DNA from: an uncultured Prevotellaceae bacterium
Lineage (GTDB): Bacteria; Bacteroidota; Bacteroidia; Bacteroidales; Bacteroidaceae
Length of the DNA stretch: 29,684 nucleotides
NCBI GenBank assembly: GCA_946624335.1
Contig: CAMOSA010000005.1
Coordinates: forward strand, 1 to 29,684
Reading direction: 5' to 3'
Position 1 is the stretch's first letter, and each line of letters begins with the position of its first letter. Made by a program: the position numbers and the translations under genes. The notes beneath the pieces are model-generated. The model saw only the letters and a program-made list of their open reading frames with translations. It did no database searches and was not told the origin of the DNA. Positions 23,722 to 29,684 of this stretch are shown here, piece by piece.

Positions 23722-25845
23722 ATGTTTAAACAAAAGAACAAACTTCGACGCCCATTCACCTTCCGCCATTTCACTCGCGGCGGCTACAGCGTCTTTGCCA
23801 GCCTGCACCGCGAAGTGCGTATCGGCGTGCTCACGGTGGGTATGTTAGCCAGTGTCAATCTTCCTAAAGTCGAGGCGGCCCAGCCCGTGTCGAATCCGGT
23901 CGACGAGACCGAGGGCGACGGACGTGAGCTGGCCGAGGTGAGTGTCGCAGGGTCCATGTCGCCGCTGACGGCACTGCAGTCGGCGCGTCTCGTGACCGTC
24001 ATCACTCGTCAGCAGATCGAGGCTGCGGCGGCGCAGACCGTCAACGATCTCTTGAAATTAGCCGTCGGCGTGGATGTCCGACAGCGCGGCGGCTTTGGTA
24101 TTCAGACGGACATCAGTATCGATGGAGGCACGTTCGACCAGATCACGTTGCTGCTGAACGGCGTCAACATCAGTTCCCCACAGACCGGTCATCTCGCCGC
24201 TGACTTTCCCGTCAGCATCGCTGACATCGAGCGCATCGAAGTGCTCGAGGGGGCTGCGTCACGCGTCTACGGCGCCTCGGCGTTCGGCGGCGCCATCAAC
24301 ATCGTGACCAAGGGTTATGCGACGCCTCGTGCTGCCCACACCGACGACAGCCCGGCAGCCGACGCCCGACGGAGCGCCTTCGGCGTCGAGGCCGGCGTGC
24401 ATGGCGGTTCTTATGCCACCTTCGGCGGCGACGCACGGGCGGCCTTCAGCACGAAGGGCGCCTCGGGTGGAGTAGGGGGAGCGGCCCTCTCGGCCCTGTA
24501 CCAACGCTCCGACGGTGCCACGACGAACTCCGACTTCGCCCGTGGTAATGTGTTCCTGCAGGGCGGCTACGATGCCGACGACTTCCGCGTCAGCTTCCAG
24601 GCTGGCTACAGCCAGAAGTCGTATGGCGCCAACACCTTTTATAGTGCGGCCTATCCCGACCAGTACGAACGCAACACGCGGTACATCGTCAGTGCCGGTG
24701 CCGAGACGAAGGGGCGTGTGAGGATACATCCCGAGGTCTACTGGCAACGGCTCATCGACAACTTCGAGCTCATCCGTGGCACGACGACGGGCGAGAACTT
24801 CCATCGCTCCGACGTCCATGGGGCACGTGTCACGGCCGACGTACGTTGGCTGCTAGGTCACACGGCGGCCGGCGTTGAGCTACGCGAGGAAGGCATCTAC
24901 AGCACGTCGCTCGGACACCCCATCAGCGGTGAGCTGCGCCATCAGCCGCCACACGAGGACATCTTCTACAGCCGCCACGACAGTCGCACGAACCTTTCAT
25001 TCAACCTTGAACATAATATCTTGCTGCCGCGCTTCACGGCCAGCATCGGCGTGTTGGCCAACAAGAACACGCGCTTCGACAGCCATCTGCGCTTCTACCC
25101 GGGCATCGACGTGGCCTATACGCCGGCTGCCCACTGGCGCCTGTTCGCCTCCTACAATAAGGGCTTCCGGCTGCCTACCTTCACCGACCTCTATTATAAG
25201 AGTCCGACCCATGAGGGCAACCAGGGCATGCGAGCCGAGGAGAGCCACTGTCTGCAGCTCGGCGCTGCCTACCGCACGTCCGTCGTCGACGCTACGGTCA
25301 AGGCTTTCTACCATCGGGGCAACGACCTCATCGACTGGGTCATGTACGACGCCGACGATGTGTTCCACAGTGCCGGCTTCGACCTCGACAACTGGGGCCT
25401 GCAGGCACAGACGGCGGTCCGCTTCACCGAGGTCTTCCATCGCGCCGATGCCTATCTCCAGCGCCTCACCCTCGGCTACACCTTCATGCACCAGCATCGT
25501 CGCGACGACCAGCCGTTCTTCAAGTCCAACTATGCGATGGAATACCTCCGGCATAAGTTCGTCGCAACGCTCGACCACCGCATCGTCTCGAGGCTGAGTG
25601 CCTCCTGGAGCCTGCGGTGGCAGGACCGTGAGGGCAGCTATATCCGCTATCGTGAGGCCCAGTCGACGGGCGAGCTCGTCCCCTATTCGCCCTACGCTAC
25701 GCTCGACCTGAAGCTGCGATGGACGGCCCGCCACTACGAGCTGTGGGCCGAGGCAACGAACCTCACCAACCATCGCTACTTCGACCTCGGTAACATACCC
25801 CAACCAGGCCTCGTCATCCTCGCTGGAGCCCGTTTACGCTTCTAA
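23722..25845 (+). CDS. TonB-dependent outer-membrane receptor (BtuB/CirA-like), long N-terminal signal
   Basis: 707 residues. The N-terminus is unusually long (about 53 residues before the likely cleavage after VEAA). It carries FRHFTRGGYSVFASLHREV before the hydrophobic IGVLTVGMLASVNL core, an extended signal type I associate with a subset of Bacteroidetes TonB receptors. The plug domain (about 70-195) contains VTVITRQQIEAAAAQTVNDLL, VDVRQRGGFGIQTDISIDGG and RIEVLEGAASRVYGASAFGGAINIVTK. The 22-strand barrel follows and ends in GARLRF with a terminal Phe. There is no carboxypeptidase-like N-terminal domain and no SusD partner, which points to a small cofactor or metal chelate rather than a glycan. 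The overall length and plug resemble cobalamin receptors, but the ligand is not proven. It is a monocistronic gene. Confidence 0.88.
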   Translation: MFKQKNKLRRPFTFRHFTRGGYSVFASLHREVRIGVLTVGMLASVNLPKVEAAQPVSNPVDETEGDGRELAEVSVAGSMSPLTALQSARLVTVITRQQIEAAAAQTVNDLLKLAVGVDVRQRGGFGIQTDISIDGGTFDQITLLLNGVNISSPQTGHLAADFPVSIADIERIEVLEGAASRVYGASAFGGAINIVTKGYATPRAAHTDDSPAADARRSAFGVEAGVHGGSYATFGGDARAAFSTKGASGGVGGAALSALYQRSDGATTNSDFARGNVFLQGGYDADDFRVSFQAGYSQKSYGANTFYSAAYPDQYERNTRYIVSAGAETKGRVRIHPEVYWQRLIDNFELIRGTTTGENFHRSDVHGARVTADVRWLLGHTAAGVELREEGIYSTSLGHPISGELRHQPPHEDIFYSRHDSRTNLSFNLEHNILLPRFTASIGVLANKNTRFDSHLRFYPGIDVAYTPAAHWRLFASYNKGFRLPTFTDLYYKSPTHEGNQGMRAEESHCLQLGAAYRTSVVDATVKAFYHRGNDLIDWVMYDADDVFHSAGFDLDNWGLQAQTAVRFTEVFHRADAYLQRLTLGYTFMHQHRRDDQPFFKSNYAMEYLRHKFVATLDHRIVSRLSASWSLRWQDREGSYIRYREAQSTGELVPYSPYATLDLKLRWTARHYELWAEATNLTNHRYFDLGNIPQPGLVILAGARLRF

Positions 25846-25893
25846 TGCACACATTTTGCGTGTTAAAGGACAAAATAATTGAGCAAACAGCTC

Positions 25894-25922
25894 TTGCAAA
25901 TCATAAATTATCACTACCTTTG
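25894..25922 (+). promoter_or_regulatory. Promoter of the amidase-MCE operon
   Basis: TACCTTTG (25915-25922) is a perfect -7 box, with TTG at 25894-25896 upstream (18-bp spacer). Only 8 bases separate the box from the ATG at 25931, so the 5' leader would be very short or absent. Confidence 0.7.
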
Positions 25923-25930
25923 CACGCGAA

Positions 25931-26698
25931 ATGAAGAATATTGTAACCTCTCTGCTCATGGCTGTGCTGCTGGCCCTCGTGCCGACAGCACAGGCGTGGG
26001 CTGCCGAGACGTTCACCCTCGTCCTCGATGCCGGCCACGGAGGACGTGATCCCGGAGCCCTCGGCAAGCGGGGTAAGGAGAAGAACATCAATCTGGCCGT
26101 GACGCTCGCCGTGGGAAAGCTCGTCGAGCAGAATATCAAGGACGTCAAGGTCGTCTATACACGCAAGACCGATGTCTTCATCGAGCTGGACGAGCGGGCC
26201 GCCATCGCCAACCGTGCCAAGGCCGACCTCTTCGTCAGCATACACACCAATGCACTGCCTCGGGGCGCTCAGGGCAAAGGATCGGAGACCTACACCCTCG
26301 GTATGCACCGCGCGGCCGACAACCTGGCCGTCGCTAAACGTGAGAACTCGGCCATCATGCTCGAGCGCGACTATGAGAACCGCTACGAAGGCTTCGATCC
26401 GAAGAGCGCCGAGTCATACATCATCTTCGAGTTCATGCAAGATAAGAATATGGAGCAGAGCGTCAAGCTCGCCACGATGATACAGCGACAGTTCCGCTCG
26501 GCAGGAAGACCCGACAAGGGCGTCCACCAGGCCGGGTTCCTCGTGCTCCGGGCCACATCGATGCCTTCGTGCCTCGTCGAGCTCGGATATATCACCACCG
26601 CTGCCGAGGAGAACTACCTACTCAGCGAACGTGGCGTCAACGAACTCGCCAACAGCATCTATCAAGCCATCAAGAAATATAAAGAAAGTATACAATGA
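25931..26698 (+). CDS. N-acetylmuramoyl-L-alanine amidase (Amidase_3 family)
   Basis: 255 residues with a signal peptide (MKNIVTSLLMAVLLALVPTAQAWA), so the enzyme is periplasmic. The rest is a single AmiC-type zinc amidase domain. The zinc ligands are visible as His36 in DAGHGG, Glu50 in GKEKNINL and His105 in SIHTN. The catalytic Glu217 lies in CLVELGYI. It cleaves the amide between N-acetylmuramic acid and L-Ala of the stem peptide, as in cell separation or recycling. There is no AMIN targeting domain and no SPOR or LysM domain. Its last 4 bases overlap the start of the next gene (ATGA), so the two are translationally coupled. Confidence 0.94.
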   Translation: MKNIVTSLLMAVLLALVPTAQAWAAETFTLVLDAGHGGRDPGALGKRGKEKNINLAVTLAVGKLVEQNIKDVKVVYTRKTDVFIELDERAAIANRAKADLFVSIHTNALPRGAQGKGSETYTLGMHRAADNLAVAKRENSAIMLERDYENRYEGFDPKSAESYIIFEFMQDKNMEQSVKLATMIQRQFRSAGRPDKGVHQAGFLVLRATSMPSCLVELGYITTAAEENYLLSERGVNELANSIYQAIKKYKESIQ

Positions 26699-27588
26699 CC
26701 ATCTCACGCGAAGTGAAGATCGGGCTGACGGGTATCGTCGCCCTCGTGCTGCTCTTCTTCACGATTAAGTTCCTGCAAGGTATCAACCTCTTCCAGAGTC
26801 ACGACACCTATTATATTAACTTCCGCAACGCCAAGGCGCTGGCCAAGTCGAGCCCCGTCTATGCCGACGGCTACGATGTAGGCATCGTGGCAGACATCTT
26901 CTACGACTACGCGAACCCCGGCAGCGGCGTCGTCGTCAAGATCGAGGTGGACCACGGTATGCGCATTCCGGTCGGGACGACGGCCGTCCTCGACGAGGCC
27001 ATGCTGGGCGGCTGCACCCTCAACCTGCTCATGGGCAACAGTCCCGTCGAACGTTATGTCGTAGGCGACACCATACCCTCTGCCGAGAATAACGGGCTGA
27101 TGGCCAAGGCCGCACAGTTTATTCCCAAGCTGGAGCAGACGCTCTCCAAGGTCGACTCACTCCTGACATCGCTCAACATCCTGGCTGCCGACCCCAACCT
27201 GCAACGCATACTGGCCAACGCAGAGACCGTCACGGCCAACCTCGACCAGAGCAGCCGAGACCTCAACAAGCTCCTCGAGAAGGACGTGCCGCAGATGGCG
27301 CAGACCTTCACGCGAGCCGGAGAGAACGTCGTACAGCTCACCGACCGCCTCAACCAACTCGACCTGCAGGGCACCATGGCACGCGTCGATGGCACCATGG
27401 ACAACCTCAATCAGATGACCGAGCGCCTCAATTCGCCCGACAACACCGTAGGACTGCTGCTTAACGACACGACGCTCTACTCCAATCTCAACCAGACCGT
27501 CTCCGGAGCATCGGCTCTCGTGGAGGATCTCAAGGCTCATCCCAAGCGCTATGTCCACTTCTCCGTCTTCGGGAAAAAGGATAAATAA
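26695..27588 (+). CDS. MCE/MlaD-family lipid-transport protein
   Basis: 297 residues. One N-terminal membrane anchor (about 8-25) is followed by a single MCE domain (about 38-115) with the VYADGYDVGIVADI loop typical of MlaD. Residues about 125-270 are a long, mostly helical segment with heptad-like leucines (coiled coil), as in MCE proteins that build a tunnel or bridge across the periplasm. The Mla system carries phospholipids between the inner and outer membrane. The ATPase and permease partners (MlaF and MlaE) are not next to it here. It overlaps the amidase stop by 4 bases. Substrate and partners are unknown. Confidence 0.9.
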   Translation: MTISREVKIGLTGIVALVLLFFTIKFLQGINLFQSHDTYYINFRNAKALAKSSPVYADGYDVGIVADIFYDYANPGSGVVVKIEVDHGMRIPVGTTAVLDEAMLGGCTLNLLMGNSPVERYVVGDTIPSAENNGLMAKAAQFIPKLEQTLSKVDSLLTSLNILAADPNLQRILANAETVTANLDQSSRDLNKLLEKDVPQMAQTFTRAGENVVQLTDRLNQLDLQGTMARVDGTMDNLNQMTERLNSPDNTVGLLLNDTTLYSNLNQTVSGASALVEDLKAHPKRYVHFSVFGKKDK

Positions 27589-27754
27589 TTCAACTTTCGG
27601 CACTTCCATAACAACCGAATCTTCTATAAATAACGATTTGCAGGGATAAGCCGTAAAATTCGCTTAAAAGAAAAAAATCCGAATAAACACGCCCTCGCGT
27701 CTTACTTCCCTCCGAGGGGCATAAGAGACTAAGTTTTCGGCATTTAAGGATAGT
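27589..27754. other. Gene-free stretch after the MCE gene
   Basis: This is the first part of the roughly 409-base gap before dnaA. It is AT-rich relative to the rest of the window. It holds only a small CCCT/AGGG hairpin near 27709-27720. I see no open gene, no promoter match and no DnaA box (TTATCCACA) on either strand. Confidence 0.5.
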
Positions 27755-27800
27755 ACAAAAGATTGAGGCAGCCATGCAGGTGACTGTCTCAATCTTTTGT
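27755..27800. terminator. Long hairpin, probable terminator of the amidase-MCE operon
   Basis: The arms 27755-27771 and 27784-27800 pair over 17 bp (ACAAAAGATTGAGGCAG type, one G-T pair) around a 12-base loop. The right arm ends in TCTTTTGTCTTTC and the left arm begins with A-rich sequence, so it is T-rich on the 3' side in both directions and could stop transcription either way. It lies 166 bases after the MCE stop. Confidence 0.7.
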
Positions 27801-27868
27801 CTTTCAACTTCTTGCAATTATGAAAGAGGCTCGCCGCCTTGTTCCTAATCACTCTTTGGCAGATTATT

Positions 27869-27915
27869 GAAAACGTGTGTTTTAGGTGCCTCTTGAAAAA
27901 CGTTTTTCCGAGAGG
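27869..27915. promoter_or_regulatory. Two tandem A-tract/T-tract palindromes upstream of the dnaA promoter
   Basis: AAAACGTGTGTTTT (27870-27883) is a palindrome with a 4-base centre. GAAAAACGTTTTTC (27895-27908) is perfect, and flanking CCTCT/AGAGG (27889-27893 and 27911-27915) extends it. Their starts are 26 bp apart and the second ends 5 bp before the -33 box. They look like operator sites or an unwinding/bending element; the binding factor is unknown. Confidence 0.55.
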
Positions 27916-27920
27916 ACCAT

Positions 27921-27951
27921 TTTGCAGTTTCCAAAAAATGCCGTACCTTTG
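27921..27951 (+). promoter_or_regulatory. dnaA promoter (-33 TTTG, -7 TACCTTTG)
   Basis: TTTG (27921-27924) and TACCTTTG (27944-27951) are exactly 19 bp apart, a perfect consensus. The transcript should start near 27957, leaving about 40 bases before the ATG at 27998. This excludes the upstream in-frame starts back to 27839. Confidence 0.9.
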
Positions 27952-27997
27952 CACTCGCAATTCGGCTCAAACGAAATACACCACTTTACCATTAAGA

Positions 27998-29404
27998 ATG
28001 GAAGCCAGCATCGCACATATCGACCCGCAGTGGAACAGCTGTCTCCGGATGATTCAGAACAACATCACCCGGCAGCAGTATGACACGTGGTTTGCGCCCA
28101 TCTCCTTCGTCAGCTACGACGCTGAGGGGCGCCAGCTCACCTTGTGCGTGCCCAGTCCATTCATCCGTGAGTATATCGAAGCCCACTTCCTCAAGCTCTT
28201 CCGTGCCGTGCTGCAGCGCGTCTACGGTCCTGGCATACGTCTGACCTATGAGATCCAGATCGATGCCACCAACGACATACGCGTCGACGAGGAAGCCACC
28301 AACGAGTCGACACAGGTGGCACCGCCACAGCGCACCGTAGGCGTCAACCGCAGCCCACGTCCGCTGCAGAACCTCGACTCGCAGCTCAAGGCCGACTACA
28401 CCTTCGACAACTTCATCGAGGGCGACAGCAACAAGCTGCCCAGGACCGTCGGTATGGCCATCGCGCAGAACCCGCGCCAGGCCACCTTCAATCCTTTATT
28501 TATATATGGTGGTTCTGGCGTCGGCAAGACGCATCTTGTCAACGCCATCGGCACACGCCTCAAGGAGCTCCATCCACAGCTGCGCGTACTCTACGTCTCG
28601 GCCCACCTCTTCCAGGTGCAGTACACCGATTGCGTACGCCAGAACACGGTCAACGACTTCATCGCCTTCTACCAGAGCATCGACGTCCTCATCATCGACG
28701 ACGTACAGGAGTTTGCGGCGCTGCAGAAGACACAGCTCGCCTTCTTCCACATCTTCAACCACCTCCATCAGAACGGACGACAGCTCATCCTCACCTCCGA
28801 CCGCCCACCCATGGCCCTGCAGGGCATGGAGGAGCGACTGCTGACGCGCTTCAAGTGGGGACTGCTGGCCGAGATCGAGCAGCCCAGCGAGACGCTGCGG
28901 CGCGACATCCTGCGCTACCGTGTCCGCCACGACGGACTGAACATCTCCGAAGATGTCATCGAGTACATCGCCGCACATGTCGACAACAGCATCCGTGACC
29001 TCGAGGGCGTTGTCAACGCGCTGATGGCCTACAGCGTCGTCCTCAACTGCAACATCGACCTCGCCCTCGCCGAGCGTGTCATAGGCCGCACCGTAGGCCT
29101 CTCGAAGCGTCGAGCACCCATCACCGTCGAGAGCATCATCGAGCAGACCTGCGCCTACTTTGGACAGGACGCCTCCGACGTGCTCTCTGCCAGCCGGAAG
29201 GCTAATGTCGTCATGGCACGGCAGGTCGTCATGTACCTCGCACAGAAGCATACGACGCTCAGCACCACACGCATCGGCATCGCTGTCGGGCGACGCGGCC
29301 ACGCCACCGTGCTGCACTCCTGTCAGGCCGTCACTCAGCGCATGGCCGTCGATGCACAGTTCCGTGAGCGTGTCGACGAGCTCGAAGCACGTTTACGTCA
29401 ATAA
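27998..29404 (+). CDS. dnaA: Chromosomal replication initiator protein DnaA
   Basis: 468 residues from the ATG at 27998, a usual length. Domain I (1 to about 85) shows WFAPISFVSYD. A short linker (about 88-130) with little order follows. Domain III is the AAA+ ATPase with Walker A GGSGVGKT (171-178), Walker B VLIIDD (230-235), sensor 1 LTSDRPP (265-271) and the LTRFKWGLLAEI box (282-293). Domain IV is the DNA-binding part, with SASRKANVVMARQVVMYLAQ (397-416) and the HTH segment VGRRGHATVLH (430-440). DnaA-ATP binds boxes at oriC and melts it to start replication; it also commonly represses its own gene. In the HTH signature, the usual GGRDHTTV reads GRRGHATV. A ZIP transporter gene follows after 17 bases. 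Confidence 0.96.
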   Translation: MEASIAHIDPQWNSCLRMIQNNITRQQYDTWFAPISFVSYDAEGRQLTLCVPSPFIREYIEAHFLKLFRAVLQRVYGPGIRLTYEIQIDATNDIRVDEEATNESTQVAPPQRTVGVNRSPRPLQNLDSQLKADYTFDNFIEGDSNKLPRTVGMAIAQNPRQATFNPLFIYGGSGVGKTHLVNAIGTRLKELHPQLRVLYVSAHLFQVQYTDCVRQNTVNDFIAFYQSIDVLIIDDVQEFAALQKTQLAFFHIFNHLHQNGRQLILTSDRPPMALQGMEERLLTRFKWGLLAEIEQPSETLRRDILRYRVRHDGLNISEDVIEYIAAHVDNSIRDLEGVVNALMAYSVVLNCNIDLALAERVIGRTVGLSKRRAPITVESIIEQTCAYFGQDASDVLSASRKANVVMARQVVMYLAQKHTTLSTTRIGIAVGRRGHATVLHSCQAVTQRMAVDAQFRERVDELEARLRQ

Positions 29405-29421
29405 CCTACACCTTATAATAT

Positions 29422-29684
29422 ATGGATCTGGCAACTCTTGCCGTGGGATTACTCATCCCCCTGTTCGGCACGATGCTCGGTTCAGCCTTCGTCTTCTTCA
29501 TGAAGGACGACCTGCCCGAGCGCGTTCAGAAGAGCCTTCTCGGCTTCGCATCCGGTGTCATGGTGGCTGCCTCGGTATGGTCGCTGCTCATACCCGCCAT
29601 GGAGATGGAGGAGGCGCGTGGCGCATGGCCCGTGCTGCCCGCTGCTGTAGGCTTCCTGCTCGGCATCCTGTTCCTCTTGGCCCT
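29422..29684 (+). CDS. ZIP-family metal transporter, N-terminal part
   Basis: The first 87 codons are visible; the gene runs off the window. The product begins MDLATLAVGLLIPLFGTMLGSAFVFFM and continues with LLGFASGVMVAASVWSLLIPA and a third hydrophobic stretch. This matches the first three membrane helices of bacterial GufA/ZupT-like ZIP proteins, where the GFASGVMVAASVWSLLxPA segment is conserved. These import zinc, iron or other divalent metals across the inner membrane. The characteristic HxxxE metal-site helices would lie beyond the edge. It starts 17 bases after the dnaA stop with no promoter visible, so it may be read through from dnaA. Confidence 0.85.
   Translation, partial: MDLATLAVGLLIPLFGTMLGSAFVFFMKDDLPERVQKSLLGFASGVMVAASVWSLLIPAMEMEEARGAWPVLPAAVGFLLGILFLLA

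Noticed and set aside
27589..27997. oriC upstream of dnaA
   Set aside because: It is AT-rich with palindromes, but there are no DnaA boxes and no repeated 13-mers. It is kept only as a regulatory region; whole-genome skew would be needed to claim an origin.

Overview
The window comes from a GC-rich member of the Bacteroidales, probably Prevotellaceae-like. Three things point there. First, genes repeatedly carry the Bacteroidetes promoter (-7 TAnnTTTG, sometimes with a -33 TTTG about 19 bp upstream) and no Shine-Dalgarno sequence. Second, the gene set is typical of the group: a fused MurF-alanine racemase, a GSCFA-domain protein, a cobalamin-dependent ribonucleotide reductase, AsnA, Nim-like and MCE proteins, and the N-terminus of the TonB-dependent receptor. 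Third, lipoproteins have an acidic export signal. The family calls rest on recognising motifs by eye; no database search was possible.

Layout. 1-4842: a partial tRNA-Arg(CCG), a lipoprotein with a probable glycan-binding module, a divergent beta-helix (Cthe_2159-type) surface lipoprotein, then convergent asnA, with a large inverted repeat at the convergence point. 4954-7678: a DAACS-type symporter and a nitroreductase (minus strand), divergent from a small exported protein. 7848-11035: class II ribonucleotide reductase followed by folB. 11167-14982: a SulP transporter, then a Nim-like flavoprotein in apparent operon with TrkH. 15011-15120: short tandem repeats. 15169-16617: a PurF-like protein without the glutaminase nucleophile. 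16714-20148 (minus): a GSCFA protein followed by murF-alr. 20291-23661: dxs and trkA, closed by a strong terminator. 23722-25845: a TonB-dependent receptor. 25931-27588: a peptidoglycan amidase overlapping an MCE/MlaD-type protein. 27998-end: dnaA behind a textbook promoter, then the start of a ZIP metal transporter.

Most genes are housekeeping: DNA precursors and replication (nrdJ, dnaA), cell envelope (murF-alr, amidase, MCE protein), isoprenoids (dxs), folate (folB), asparagine (asnA), potassium (trkH and trkA, about 7 kb apart). I see no phage, insertion sequence, CRISPR array or defence island. The points most worth a second look are the PurF-like protein with a degenerate glutaminase site, paired palindromes just upstream of the dnaA promoter, a heptamer repeat inside the dxs promoter spacer, promoters lying almost on top of two start codons, and a telomere-like 14-bp tandem repeat.
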